From a virus, in the IMG/VR virus record IMGVR_UViG_3300036861_000692, positions 1-34,733 of that record: a stretch of DNA of 34,733 bases; one strand, written 5' to 3'. The number at the start of each line of letters is the position of its first letter. The stretch's first letter is position 1. A program made the position numbers and the translations under genes. The notes beneath the pieces were generated by a model. The model saw only the letters and a list, made by a program, of their open reading frames with translations, had not been told where the DNA came from and made no database searches. Positions 5,550 to 13,956 of the stretch are shown here, piece after piece.

Positions 5550-7394
5550 TCAGTAGTAGAGGCGGGTGGTCGAATCGAGCACGCCATACACCGAATCGCC
5601 GAGGACCCAGTAGCTCGTCACGACGTCGAGCGGCGACAGATTGAGCGCGACCAGCCATTTCGCGCCGTGGCGATAATCAACGTCGTGATTGATGCCCTCG
5701 ACGAAGCTGTCCTGCTCGATCGTGCCGCCGCCCACGGGGCGCTTGCGGGCGCGGAGCTTGGAGTGCAGCTCGCGGTCCAGTAGCCGGCCCCAGTAGTCGA
5801 TCGAGGTTCCGATCATCATCGAGGAGACGCGGTTCGCCGGCGTGCCATACCGGGTGAGCAGGTAGTTCGCCCGATCGGCCATCTCGTTCTGATCCTCGTG
5901 GAGCGTCGACAGCGACAGCGTCCGATAAACGACCGTGTAGGCGTCACGTGAGGCCGAGTCGGACACGTCGACCGTCGTCTTTCCCGGCGCGTCGATGACC
6001 ACCCGGTTCCACAGGTTCGTGTCGGCGCGCTCAAGCGGCCCGAGGTCGGCGTAGATCTTCTCCGATCCGAGATCGCCCCAGGTGTAGTTCGTCGTGTCGA
6101 GGGAATCGAGAACGAACTTGGTGCGGTCCTTGAACGTGACCTTGCCGTCGGCCGACATGAATAGCAGGCCGCCCTCGGTGACCTCGACCTCCTGCAGCGC
6201 CGAGAGCGCCGATTCCTCGTCGTAGGTTTTGGCCTGCACCGTGGAGATCCCGGCGTCGATCGAGCGGTCCCCGGCCGGCCAGTTGATCGCATCGAGGATC
6301 GCCGCGATGCGCGTGCCGGATGCCTCGGCCGAGCGCACCGCGCTCACCTTGGCCAGGCTGAGGATCTTGAATGCGTCGGCGGCCGTGATGGTCACCTCGG
6401 CATCACCGAGCGGACCCATACTCCACACCTGCGGCCACGTCTCGATGTAGCCGTTGAAGATGTCGTAGGTGACAGCCGAATAGGTCGCGCGGATTCGGAT
6501 GCGCTTGCCCGGCTGAACGTTCGGGAAGTAAGGACCGGCGGCCTTGTTGGGATCGAACCGTCCGTCGCGGTTGCCGAACGAGATCGACGCCTCGGCCGTC
6601 TGGATCTTGTCGAGCTCGTGGTTGCGGCCCCGGCGAACGTGCCACTCGCGCACGTAGGGCGTCACATCTGCCCAGGTGAAGACACCACCACCGCTCTTTA
6701 CCTCCGCGGCGATCCCGACCCAGTCCTGGCTGGAGCCGCCCCAGGTAGCGCTGGCCGTGTTCTCGAAGACATCGGATCGGTATTGAGTCTCGAGGTGTCC
6801 CGTCCCCCCCAGCTCGTCCATCTCGGACCAGCTGGCCCGCGGCGTGAACGAGACCGCCCCGGCGACGGCCCATCCCGAGATGCAGCGGTTGCTGGAGTTG
6901 CCCGCGGCTGCCAGCGTGATGGAGGCCGATGTACCTGTCGCGCTTCCCGCCACAGCTTGCACGAACGCCGCAGCTACCCCTCCACTTAGATCTGCACCGT
7001 CGTCCAGGAAGAACGAAGCTCGGCACCCATCCTGGTTCTGGCCAGCGAAATCGATCGTGGTAACCCCCGTCGTCGCACCGGAGGCGTTGGCCGCGAAGAG
7101 TGTCAGGCGATGGTTGGAGGTGGCGTTCAGCGCCGTAGCGATTTGCACCCACGTCAAGCCATTGCCCGAAATCGTGGGTACATTCGGGTCTCCACCACCG
7201 GTCCTGAACGAACGCACGAACACGATGATTAGGCCAGAAGTCGGGGGAGACCAACTAGTGTTCGGAAAGGACGACAGCGTCGAGGCACTGCTGATGTCCG
7301 GGTTGGCGCTCACACCGAGGTTGGAGAACGCCATAGGGTCGCCGCCGGGCGGTGATTCGAACGCGATCTCGATGGAGACGACTGGCAGCGCCAT
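5550..7394 (-). CDS. Large minor tail protein (614 aa) with an inserted beta-rich domain
   Basis: Directly downstream of the tape measure, where distal tail or baseplate proteins lie. Residues 1-20 start in the style of actinophage minor tail proteins. Residues 20-230 look like an inserted beta-sandwich related to the protein at 21712-22446 (shared A-T-G-T-S-A element, hydrophobic I-I-V-F-V strand and closing tryptophan segment). From residue 235 comes a well-known minor-tail block (W-A-D-V-T-P-Y-V-R-E-W, then F-G-N-R-D-G-R-F-D-P-N and G-P-Y-F-P-N). The C-terminal 300 residues continue as a baseplate-hub-like fold. TAG of the tape measure is three bases before its ATG. Confidence 0.85.
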   Translation of the reverse strand: MALPVVSIEIAFESPPGGDPMAFSNLGVSANPDISSASTLSSFPNTSWSPPTSGLIIVFVRSFRTGGGDPNVPTISGNGLTWVQIATALNATSNHRLTLFAANASGATTGVTTIDFAGQNQDGCRASFFLDDGADLSGGVAAAFVQAVAGSATGTSASITLAAAGNSSNRCISGWAVAGAVSFTPRASWSEMDELGGTGHLETQYRSDVFENTASATWGGSSQDWVGIAAEVKSGGGVFTWADVTPYVREWHVRRGRNHELDKIQTAEASISFGNRDGRFDPNKAAGPYFPNVQPGKRIRIRATYSAVTYDIFNGYIETWPQVWSMGPLGDAEVTITAADAFKILSLAKVSAVRSAEASGTRIAAILDAINWPAGDRSIDAGISTVQAKTYDEESALSALQEVEVTEGGLLFMSADGKVTFKDRTKFVLDSLDTTNYTWGDLGSEKIYADLGPLERADTNLWNRVVIDAPGKTTVDVSDSASRDAYTVVYRTLSLSTLHEDQNEMADRANYLLTRYGTPANRVSSMMIGTSIDYWGRLLDRELHSKLRARKRPVGGGTIEQDSFVEGINHDVDYRHGAKWLVALNLSPLDVVTSYWVLGDSVYGVLDSTTRLYY

Positions 7395-7397
7395 CGC

Positions 7398-9608
7398 CTA
7401 GACGATCCCGGAGGTGCCATTTCGCCGCTGGAGCTTGAGGATGTACTCGTAGACCTTCCGCCCGGTGGCCTCGGGATCGGTCGCACCGCTGACGTTGATC
7501 GTGGCGTAGACGTTGCCGCCTCCGCCGCCCCCTCCATCCCCGCCGCGCGGTGTGATGTCGACGCGCTCTCGGCCAGCCTCTCCGGCGAGGATCAGCGTCG
7601 GCTGGGAAACGTAGCCGTGGTAGCCGTGTTGGGCTTCCACCCGGTACAGCCGAGCCGCCACGCTGATGTCCACCGGACCGAGGCTCTTCACCCACGAACG
7701 AAACGACGCGACGGCGGCCCGAGCATCTCTACTGTCCGCGATGATCTCGATGGCCTTCTTGGCCGGGATCCCCTTGATCGAGGCGGCGAGATCGTCGGCC
7801 TTCTCTCTCGCCTCCTTCATGGCGTCGCGTGCGATCTTCAGCGCGCCGCTGAAGTCCCCGACCACGATCAAGTTGTGGATTTGCTGCTGCTGGAGGTCGG
7901 AGAGCTTCCCGCCGTATCGGACCGTCTCGATGATGACGTCGCGAAGCTGCCTCTTCTGCGCCTCCGTGATCCTGGTGACGTCCTTGGTGGCGACCCCGAA
8001 CTCGCGCTCCGCCTCGGCCAAACCGGAGACGTTCTTGGCGTTCTCCTGCTCGAGGAACAGCCGGTGCTGGGCCTCGGCAGCGGCCTTGATCGGGGGAACC
8101 ACGCCGCGCATCTCCGCGACGTATCGCGTGGTTGTGATGGTGCCGGCGACGAGCTCGGCGTGAAGCTCCGCCGAGCGCTCATCCATCGTCTGCATGCCGG
8201 TCGCGGAAGTGATCAGCTTCGTGGTCAGCGTGCCCACAGCCGGGATCGCCGCAACCGCCGCGACGCCCAGGGCCGCCAGCCCGACGGAGAGGCTGGCCAC
8301 CGCCGGGGCAGCCGTGGTCGCGGCGGTGGCCGCTGTAGCGGCGCCCCCGCCCATCCGAATGAACACACTCGTGAGCGAGCCGCCGATCTTCAGGAGCCCG
8401 CCTGTGATCCGAAGCAGCGGGCCGAGCGCGGCCACCAGAAGTCCGACCTTGATGATCGTCTCTTGCATGGCCGGAGAGAGGTTGGAGAACGCCTCGGCCC
8501 AGCCTTTGACCATGTTCGCGATCTTCAGCGCGATCGGGAGCAGCTTCTCGCCCAGATCGATGGCGGCGACCTTGAGCTTGGTCAGCGCCTGCTGGAATTG
8601 GAACCCGGCGCCCTTGGTGGTTTCCTCGAACGCCTTGTTCAGCGAGCCGGTCGAGTTCTTCACGGCATCGAAGATGCCGTTGACCTTCTCCGCTTCCTGG
8701 CCGGTGAGACCGAACGCGCCGGTCATGGCTCGGATGTTCGGCACGATCTTCCGCAGGACGTCGATGTCGCCGTTGGTCCGCTCCTCGAGCAATCGGAGCG
8801 CCCCGAGGATCCCCTCCTCGGAGATGACCGACCGCATCTCGTCGGCCGAGATACCGACCGACTTCATCGTTTGGGCGGCCTCCTTACCCGGAGCCACCAG
8901 CGCCGCCAGCAGCGACCGCATGGCCGTGACGCCCTCATTCACGTCCAGGCCGATGTTCGACAGCGTCGACAGCGACGCCGCTACCTCGTCGAAGCTCACG
9001 CCCGCCTTCGCGGCGATCGGCAGGATGCGTCCCATGGCACCACCGAACTCATCGGTCTCCGCGGAGCCCTCGCGGACGGCGGCCACCAGCGTGTCGGTGA
9101 CCCGAGCGGCCTTCAGGCCCGTGCCCGAGTAGGCGTTCAGCGTATTGGCGGTGAGCTTGGCAATGGTGGCCGTGTCCCCCAGGCCCGCAGCGGCGGCCTT
9201 GGCCGAGGCCTTCAGGGTCGGCATGATCTGCGAGGTCTTCAGGCCGGCACTGGAGAGAAAGAACAACGCGTCAGCGAGCTCGCGCGGGTCACGGGCGGTG
9301 GCACCGGCGAGGCTCTTGACCGACTCCTTCCACTTGTCGATGTCCTTCTGCGAGGCATTGGAGACGGCGGAGATCTTGGTGAACGCGTTCTCGTAGTCGG
9401 TGGCCATCTTCACCGCGGCGATGCCGGCGCCCACGATCGGAAGCGTGAGGCTGCGGGTCAGCGTCCGGCCAGCGGAGGAGAGCTTCTGACCGACCAGGCG
9501 CATCTTGTCGCCGACGTTGGCGTGCGCAGTATCGATCTGCTTCAGGGCACCGATGACACCGCTCGCGTCGCCGGTGTACTGAATCCGGAGCGTGCGGGAT
9601 CCTGCCAT
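7398..9608 (-). CDS. Tail tape measure protein (736 aa)
   Basis: A TP901-type tape measure: helical N-terminal 60 residues, then the typical core (Y-E-N-A-F-T-K-I-S-A-V and A-K-A-G-V-S-F-D-E-V-A-A-S-L) to about residue 300. Hydrophobic segments at about 385-400 and 430-470 may insert in the host membrane during DNA entry. A glycine-rich stretch near the C terminus (G-G-D-G-G-G-G-G-G-G-N) precedes a short closing domain. It starts at ATG 9608 immediately after the preceding TAG. With 0.15 nm per residue a tail of roughly 110 nm is expected. Confidence 0.95.
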   Translation of the reverse strand: MAGSRTLRIQYTGDASGVIGALKQIDTAHANVGDKMRLVGQKLSSAGRTLTRSLTLPIVGAGIAAVKMATDYENAFTKISAVSNASQKDIDKWKESVKSLAGATARDPRELADALFFLSSAGLKTSQIMPTLKASAKAAAAGLGDTATIAKLTANTLNAYSGTGLKAARVTDTLVAAVREGSAETDEFGGAMGRILPIAAKAGVSFDEVAASLSTLSNIGLDVNEGVTAMRSLLAALVAPGKEAAQTMKSVGISADEMRSVISEEGILGALRLLEERTNGDIDVLRKIVPNIRAMTGAFGLTGQEAEKVNGIFDAVKNSTGSLNKAFEETTKGAGFQFQQALTKLKVAAIDLGEKLLPIALKIANMVKGWAEAFSNLSPAMQETIIKVGLLVAALGPLLRITGGLLKIGGSLTSVFIRMGGGAATAATAATTAAPAVASLSVGLAALGVAAVAAIPAVGTLTTKLITSATGMQTMDERSAELHAELVAGTITTTRYVAEMRGVVPPIKAAAEAQHRLFLEQENAKNVSGLAEAEREFGVATKDVTRITEAQKRQLRDVIIETVRYGGKLSDLQQQQIHNLIVVGDFSGALKIARDAMKEAREKADDLAASIKGIPAKKAIEIIADSRDARAAVASFRSWVKSLGPVDISVAARLYRVEAQHGYHGYVSQPTLILAGEAGRERVDITPRGGDGGGGGGGNVYATINVSGATDPEATGRKVYEYILKLQRRNGTSGIV

Positions 9609-10043
9609 CTACATCAGCCCCACGGGGCTGGCGCCAGCCGCACCCGTCGCCCACCCCTGGATCTCGAACAGATTCCGCAGGCCCCGCTCGAGGATGAGCT
9701 CGACCTCGGCCTCCTTGTCCTGGATCGCGCGGCCGGCGAAGCGGGATCCGGCGGATCCGTACTTGCCAAACCCCGTCCACTTGCCACGGGCCCCCCACTC
9801 CGCGCCGGCGCCGTAGGGCACACCGCTGGTGATGTAGCCGGTGACGCCACGGACACTCGCCCGGTAGCTCCCGGCCAGCGCGCCGGAGCGCCGGGGGGAC
9901 TCGGCGGCGGCCTGCGCCACCACCGGAGCCCCGGCAGCCGTCAGGGCGACGGTCAGATCCCGGGGCGCGAGCCAGATGGAGCTCTTGAGCGCGCTGCGGA
10001 ACGCCGCCAGGTTCTCGATTCGCACGCCGTATTCATCAGCCAA
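9609..10043 (-). CDS. HK97 gp10-like minor tail / tail completion protein
   Basis: The sequence shows the usual pattern of this family: an N-terminal helical part, S-P-R-R-S-G-A-L-A-G-S-Y-R-A-S-V, and then V-P-Y-G-A-G-A-E-W-G-A-R-G-K-W. These proteins normally sit among the head-tail connectors; here the gene lies between the tail chaperones and the tape measure. It starts at TTG 10043, overlapping the end of the chaperone extension by eight bases. Confidence 0.75.
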   Translation of the reverse strand: MADEYGVRIENLAAFRSALKSSIWLAPRDLTVALTAAGAPVVAQAAAESPRRSGALAGSYRASVRGVTGYITSGVPYGAGAEWGARGKWTGFGKYGSAGSRFAGRAIQDKEAEVELILERGLRNLFEIQGWATGAAGASPVGLM

Positions 10044-10565
10044 GGATCCCGTCCCGTCTGTCCTTTGCCTCGCGCGCGCGCCGCTCTCTCTCGAGAGCCT
10101 GGTCGCGGTCGCGGAGCACCATCAGCACCGCCTCGTAGAGCTCCGGATCCTCCTCAGGCAGCGTCCGTGTGACGCCACCCGTCTTCACCAGGACCGTGGC
10201 TAACTCGTAGGTGGCGGTGTCTCGGTCGTAGGGTTTGGCTCCACGGCCTCCTCGGGGAACTTCACGTCGAGCTCGTCGACGCCCTCGCAGAAGGAATCGA
10301 AATCCCCGACCTGCCCGTTGAGCTCGCGCCCTAAGGCGCGCCAGCCGTAGAACAGGTGCCACTCCTCGCGCATCTCCGAGAAGTCGGCGCCGGGCTTAGG
10401 CGTGCCATTCTCGTCATAGAGCTCCGAGAACTTGCCCATCGTCGTCGAGGAGAGCTTGAACCGTCGCTCGAAGGCGATGCGGTCGGCCGTGCACATGTAG
10501 GTCTTGCACTCCGCTCGAAGCTCCCGGCCATCGAGCATCGTCACGAACAGATTCGTGGTCGTCAT
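10036..10565 (-). CDS. Tail assembly chaperone GT, product of -1 frameshift (about 176 aa)
   Basis: A second frame beginning inside the G gene has no sensible start of its own. It joins the G frame by a -1 shift at A-AAC-CCT (10236-10230); reading resumes with the T at 10230 used twice. The product is 112 residues of G followed by 64 residues of T (starting Y-D-R-D-T-A-T-Y-E-L-A, ending in a charged helix). As in lambda G/GT, the long form should bind tape measure and tube subunits during tail assembly. Place and order (tail tube, G, GT, tape measure) match the rule. Confidence 0.9.
10200..10565 (-). CDS. Tail assembly chaperone G (121 aa)
   Basis: Starts at ATG 10565, overlapping the stop of the secreted-protein gene (ATGA). 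The acidic, helical sequence with F-Y-G-W-R-A-L-G-R near the middle is typical of this group, where a W-x-A motif is common. The last nine residues after the slippery site are Pro/Thr-rich and are the part replaced in the GT form. Confidence 0.88.
   Translation of the reverse strand: MTTTNLFVTMLDGRELRAECKTYMCTADRIAFERRFKLSSTTMGKFSELYDENGTPKPGADFSEMREEWHLFYGWRALGRELNGQVGDFDSFCEGVDELDVKFPEEAVEPNPTTETPPPTS
10230..10236 (-). promoter_or_regulatory. Programmed -1 frameshift slippery site AAACCCT
   Basis: On the minus strand the heptamer reads A AAC CCT in the G frame, a perfect X-XXY-YYZ pattern. After slipping, the tRNAs re-pair on AAA and CCC. The T frame is open through the site, and the G frame stops 27 bases later at 10202-10200. 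Confidence 0.9.
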
Positions 10566-10963
10566 CCCGTCACCGAGATGTTGTTCGTGGTGTCGGTGAG
10601 CACCAGCGACGTGAACTCCACGGTCATCGGCGGGCTGCACTCGGGCGAGAACGTGGCCGTGGCGGTGATCGTGTAGTCGGCCTTTCCGTTCTGCACCGGG
10701 ACGACCACCGACGTCGAGAACGACGTCTTGTTTGCCGCCTGCGGGTGATTGCCGCCGCCGTTGATGCAGTCCGCCGTTCCCGACAGGACCGCGACGATCT
10801 GGTCCTCGTCCCCGAGCCCGGCCTCCTTCGCCGTCACCGTGACGGTGTTCCCCGACGTGGTGAACACGGGTGCCCCCACGAAGTGCGGGCTGCCCGCCTG
10901 GGCCGGCAGTGCGAACACGCCGAGCAGAAGCCCGACGGCCAGTGCAACGACTAGCTTCCTCAT
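10562..10963 (-). CDS. Secreted protein inside the tail operon (133 aa)
   Basis: Residues 1-23 form a strong signal peptide (M-R-K-L start, leucine/valine core, A-Q-A-G cleavage region). The mature part has about 110 residues, two widely spaced cysteines and a strand-rich pattern with many Thr and Val, as in an Ig-like fold. ATG 10963 is preceded by GAGAGGAGAG; the stop overlaps the chaperone start. Tail proteins are assembled in the cytoplasm, so an exported protein here is odd. It may act at the host surface or be a cargo gene. No family is recognised. Confidence 0.78.
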   Translation of the reverse strand: MRKLVVALAVGLLLGVFALPAQAGSPHFVGAPVFTTSGNTVTVTAKEAGLGDEDQIVAVLSGTADCINGGGNHPQAANKTSFSTSVVVPVQNGKADYTITATATFSPECSPPMTVEFTSLVLTDTTNNISVTG

Positions 10964-10979
10964 GACCAACTCTCCTCTC

Positions 10980-11975
10980 TTAGGACCCCGTGTAGTTGGA
11001 TGCGGCCTCCTGGTTGTGCACCAGCGCCGTGAAGGCGTTGGGGGTCGTGTCCAGGACCGTGGACGTGAGCTCGATCTCCGCCGGACCACCCGCCGGCGTC
11101 GGGTTTGGATATGCCCCCGGCGTCCACGGCATCCGGGTCGCCGCGAAGTCCAGATCCCGCGTGCCCGCCGTGATCGTCCACAGCGTGTGGAACGATCCGT
11201 ACACCGGCACGTTCCCGACCGCCGAGCCCGCGTCCGCCCCCGTGACGATCGAGCGCCACAGCACGGTATTCGTGGGGATGACCCGAAGGACGACCGTGAT
11301 CTCCTGCCACCCCGGCCACACGTCGATCGGCTCAAGCTGACGGGAGACCCGCACCGGCTCGAGGTGGTTGTTGATGGTGATGGACCCGCCGGTGATGTCC
11401 GCCGTCACCGGAGTGGTGGAGTCCGAGTCAAGGGCGAACGTGCCGCCGGCGGGGAAGAACGACTGCTGCCCCGAGTCGTCCGTGGTCGGGTCGCCGGACG
11501 TCGTGTACAGCGTGGCCGTGGTTCCCATGAGCCGGCAGCCCATCTCGATCGGCTCAGCCTGGTCCCAGGAGAACGAGAGCTGGTCCACCCGGCAGTCGCG
11601 AATCTTGTGATACTCGGTGTCCAGCCGCGTCGCCGCCGTGAGGTAGCCCGGGGCCGCGGCAGTGTTGGTGATGGTGTGCAGGAACGGGTCGCCGGCGCCG
11701 GTCGTGTTCCGCGCACCGAGGGCGTTCTCCAAGAGCATGACCACCGATCGGGCCCAGGCCCGCGAGGTCACGTCCACGGTCCACAGGAACCCCGAGCGAT
11801 ACGCCGCGGGCGGGACGCGCGTGGCGATGGTCAGCTCCTCGTAGGCCTGATCCAGCCCCGGGTTCAGGATGTCGCCACCCCGCAGCGCCAGGCCGTACTT
11901 CCGGGCGGCCGCAAGCGTCCCGAACGTGGTCTGCTTGTCGATGGCCAGGACAGCGATCTTCTTGTTCAGCGCCAC
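10980..11975 (-). CDS. Major tail tube protein (331 aa)
   Basis: The opening (M-A-L-N-K-K-I-A-V-L-A-I-D, then T-T-F-G-T) and the strand-rich body with repeated T-x-D/V-T-S-R segments match phage tail tube proteins of the type found in actinophages. Position between the head-tail genes and the G/GT chaperones supports this. GTG 11975 follows AGGAGGAGTGACGCC. The length is on the long side for a tube subunit, leaving room for an extra surface domain. Confidence 0.82.
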   Translation of the reverse strand: MALNKKIAVLAIDKQTTFGTLAAARKYGLALRGGDILNPGLDQAYEELTIATRVPPAAYRSGFLWTVDVTSRAWARSVVMLLENALGARNTTGAGDPFLHTITNTAAAPGYLTAATRLDTEYHKIRDCRVDQLSFSWDQAEPIEMGCRLMGTTATLYTTSGDPTTDDSGQQSFFPAGGTFALDSDSTTPVTADITGGSITINNHLEPVRVSRQLEPIDVWPGWQEITVVLRVIPTNTVLWRSIVTGADAGSAVGNVPVYGSFHTLWTITAGTRDLDFAATRMPWTPGAYPNPTPAGGPAEIELTSTVLDTTPNAFTALVHNQEAASNYTGS

Positions 11976-11979
11976 GGCG

Positions 11980-12150
11980 TCACTCCTCCTTGTCCGATGC
12001 CTTCACGCGCTCTGCGTAGCCCAGCAAGATCAGATGCTCCAGCGCCGCTACTTCGTCGTCCTTTGCTTCCACGATTCCGGCCTTGAACGTGACCTCCGGA
12101 GCGTCCCCGAGGGCGACCGAGCAGGCCTCTTTTACGCGGTACTTGGGCAT
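11980..12150 (-). CDS. Small protein upstream of tail tube (56 aa)
   Basis: ATG 12150 stands behind CAAGGAGGAAGC. The protein (M-P-K-Y-R-V-K-E-A at the start, a short beta-rich middle and an acidic helix ending S-D-K-E-E) resembles the first half of the protein at 13953-14321 in style. No function is assigned. The open frame extends upstream of the start into the portal-like relic at 12181-12210, but no good start codon lies further up. Confidence 0.75.
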   Translation of the reverse strand: MPKYRVKEACSVALGDAPEVTFKAGIVEAKDDEVAALEHLILLGYAERVKASDKEE

Positions 12151-12491
12151 GCTTCCTCCTTGAATCACGGGAGAAAACTGAGCGGCTTGGAGCCCCTCAG
12201 ACAATCCAACTTCCACGCGGCCCTTCCCGGGTGTAGGCTTCGTGAGCGACCTCCTGGGTGCGTAAGGATCCAGATCAGGCGACGGAGCCGGGATCTCCGT
12301 ACAACCCCGGCAGGGAGGTACTCAGGCCCAACAGCCTGGGGTTGGGGCCCTCGTCCCTGTGGCGGGGGCCCCCCTCTTTCCTCTCACGTCCATCAGACCC
12401 GAGCCCTGAGAGCGCCCAGGAAGAGAGGAAGGGCCCTCCTGGTGCTCTCAAGCCCGGGTGCCTCGTGCGGTCCGTCTCGCACGCAGGCTTA
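12151..12491 (-). other. 341-bp non-coding, structured gap in the tail gene block
   Basis: No convincing ORF fills this stretch. It is rich in inverted repeats: GGCCCAAC near 12326 pairs with GTTGGGGCC near 12341 (one bulge), a self-complementary GGGGGCCCCC lies near 12364, and CTTTCCTCTC near 12376 can pair with GAGAGGAAGG near 12424. It is the longest gene-free stretch in the genome. Near its downstream end lies the portal-like relic. An mRNA processing or attenuation region, a small RNA, or the remains of a deleted gene are all possible. Confidence 0.6.
12181..12210 (-). pseudogene. Ten-codon portal-gene relic (V-G-L-S-E-G-L-Q-A-A)
   Basis: Read leftward, 12210-12181 encodes the same ten residues as the phage's own portal gene at 17340-17311. 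The DNA is 23/30 identical and all seven differences are synonymous. Similarity continues weakly (A-A-Q-F-S-P-V-I-Q versus A-A-T-Y-S-N-Y-G-Q). Chance cannot explain this; it looks like a piece of a related phage's portal gene left by recombination, or a short peptide kept by selection. Confidence 0.6.
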
Positions 12492-12671
12492 TTACGCGGG
12501 GCCCGGCTGGTGGCGCCGGGCGAGACTCCCGCGAAGCCGCAGGATCCAGAGCTCCCGTTCCTTCGTTCCGCGCCGGAGTGCCCGGATCGCCCAGCGAGCC
12601 GCCGCCCGGTAGTCACCAAACTGCAACGCGAGCGCGTAGACCCCGTCGTTGTTGTGGAGGTTCTCAACCAT
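12492..12671 (-). CDS. Small basic protein (59 aa)
   Basis: ATG 12671 is preceded by GAGG six bases upstream; a GTG at 12683 overlapping the upstream stop is also possible. The protein begins M-V-E-N-L-H-N-N-D, has an amphipathic helix (G-D-Y-R-A-A-A-R-W-A-I-R-A-L) and an arginine-rich C terminus. Codon use and spacing fit a real gene. It sits between the tail terminator-like gene and the 341-bp gap. Function unknown. Confidence 0.6.
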   Translation of the reverse strand: MVENLHNNDGVYALALQFGDYRAAARWAIRALRRGTKERELWILRLRGSLARRHQPGPA

Positions 12672-12679
12672 CGGCGACC

Positions 12680-13114
12680 TCACTGAAGCTGGGCAAACAC
12701 TTCGACGCCGGCCTTGAACCGGGCCAGGACTCCGTCGGTGTACTGCGTCGTATCCAGCTCGTAGCCGCGCATCTCGGCCCAGTCGATGATCAACAGGCCC
12801 AGGCGCGGCGTGTCCGCGAGCTCGTTCTCCACCTCCGCCAGGATGTCGAAGGCCCGATCCTCGGCGTCCGGAGGGACGACGCCGGCAACGAAACAGTGAA
12901 TGATGAGGTCGATGGTGTACTGCTCGTCGCGAGGCACCCGCCCACCGGTGGTTCCGCTGACGGCATGCACGCCCCTCACCCGGTCCAGGTAGATCGCCTC
13001 GTGAGGTATCTCACCGGGCTGGGCGTAGGTCACCGAGACACCGTCGAGTCCCGCGCGCGCGTCCAGCCGTGAGACCAGCGCGGTCTTGACCGCCGGCACC
13101 GTGCTGGTGTTCAT
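12680..13114 (-). CDS. Tail terminator-like protein (144 aa)
   Basis: The mixed alpha/beta sequence of 144 residues starts with a helical segment (V-K-T-A-L-V-S-R-L), has a central beta region with Y-T-I-D-L-I-I-H-C and ends with F-K-A-G-V-E-V-F-A-Q. Size, pattern and position after the connector fit a tail terminator or neck protein of lambda U type. Its start overlaps the connector stop (ATGA). Confidence 0.68.
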   Translation of the reverse strand: MNTSTVPAVKTALVSRLDARAGLDGVSVTYAQPGEIPHEAIYLDRVRGVHAVSGTTGGRVPRDEQYTIDLIIHCFVAGVVPPDAEDRAFDILAEVENELADTPRLGLLIIDWAEMRGYELDTTQYTDGVLARFKAGVEVFAQLQ

Positions 13115-13956
13115 GCCACCATGACGAGCTTGCGCGCCTGCAGGACCGCGTCGACCTCGAGGATGCCGGTCGGGCGCATCGGCGCCGTGCGGACCACCGT
13201 CCCCATCTCCGTGACGATCGAGGTCATCCGGTCGGGGATCCCGGACTGATCGGCGAGCAGCTTCGCCCGGATAGCCTGCATCGCCACCTGGCGAACCTCG
13301 ACGTCGGGCTCATCAGCTCCGTGCTCGTACGTCACCTCGACGTTCTGCCGGCCAGCGACGAAGAAGCCTGCGTCGCGGACGATCCGCCCCGAGTCGTAGA
13401 GATCCCAGGCGGTCAGTCCGGTCTGGACGACCCCGTCCACCTTGCAGGTCAGGATCCGGCGCGGTAGGGCACGCTTGAGCCACAGCTCGGCCGTGCCCTG
13501 GCCATCGAGGAACTCATGCTCGAACCGCGGAACGAAGGCCATGCCGCAGAATCGCTCGGCCAGATCCTCGAACCACTGACGCTTCTCCTCGAGGAGCTCC
13601 TGGGGGAACGTGACGGCGCTCGTCAATCCATTGAGCGCGCGGAGGTCGATGATCGGGACATAGAACGCGCCGACGATATCGGCGTGGATCGGCGGGTGGT
13701 GCTGGGTCACCCCACCGAAGGCGCCGTAGAAGTCCAGGGTGAAGTATTCCAGGTCGGCTTGCGGCGCCAGCGTGTACCGGTAGATCCCGGTCGTGGTCGG
13801 CGGCTTGGTCGTGGGGGCGCCCGTAGCAAACACCGTCCCGTCGGCGCGGGTGATGTCGACCAGGACGGACGCATCGGCATCGGTCGGCGTGGTGCCGACG
13901 AGGAACTCCGCGTCAAGCGCCACCTGCGTGTTACGAAGGGCACGGACGACGCTCAC
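13111..13956 (-). CDS. Head-tail connector with N-terminal Ig-like domain (281 aa)
   Basis: The N-terminal 90 residues are strand-rich and Ig-like (V-D-I-T-R-A-D-G-T at about residues 33-41, then T-G-I-Y-R-Y-T). From about residue 110 a helical, gp6-like adaptor region follows ([16 protein letters not shown]) with later elements V-E-V-T-Y-E-H-G and [11 protein letters not shown]. Such adaptors attach to the portal. GTG 13956 overlaps the upstream stop (GTGA). Confidence 0.75.
   Translation of the reverse strand: MSVVRALRNTQVALDAEFLVGTTPTDADASVLVDITRADGTVFATGAPTTKPPTTTGIYRYTLAPQADLEYFTLDFYGAFGGVTQHHPPIHADIVGAFYVPIIDLRALNGLTSAVTFPQELLEEKRQWFEDLAERFCGMAFVPRFEHEFLDGQGTAELWLKRALPRRILTCKVDGVVQTGLTAWDLYDSGRIVRDAGFFVAGRQNVEVTYEHGADEPDVEVRQVAMQAIRAKLLADQSGIPDRMTSIVTEMGTVVRTAPMRPTGILEVDAVLQARKLVMVA

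Noticed and set aside
7617-10172. Very long plus-strand ORF (851 codons) opposite the tape measure gene
   Set aside because: It is the high-GC antisense shadow of the tape measure and neighbours; sequence is Arg/Gly/Asp-rich without any domain, and there is no ribosome site.
10036-10362. Independent 108-residue ORF overlapping chaperone G
   Set aside because: Its first 40 codons are Arg-rich shadow of the G gene; the real part is reached by frameshift at 10236-10230.
12275-12667. ORFs across the 341-bp gap (130 codons on minus, 247 and 142 codons on plus)
   Set aside because: Ser/Arg/Gly/Pro-rich shadow frames without ribosome sites; they overlap the better supported small gene at 12492-12671.
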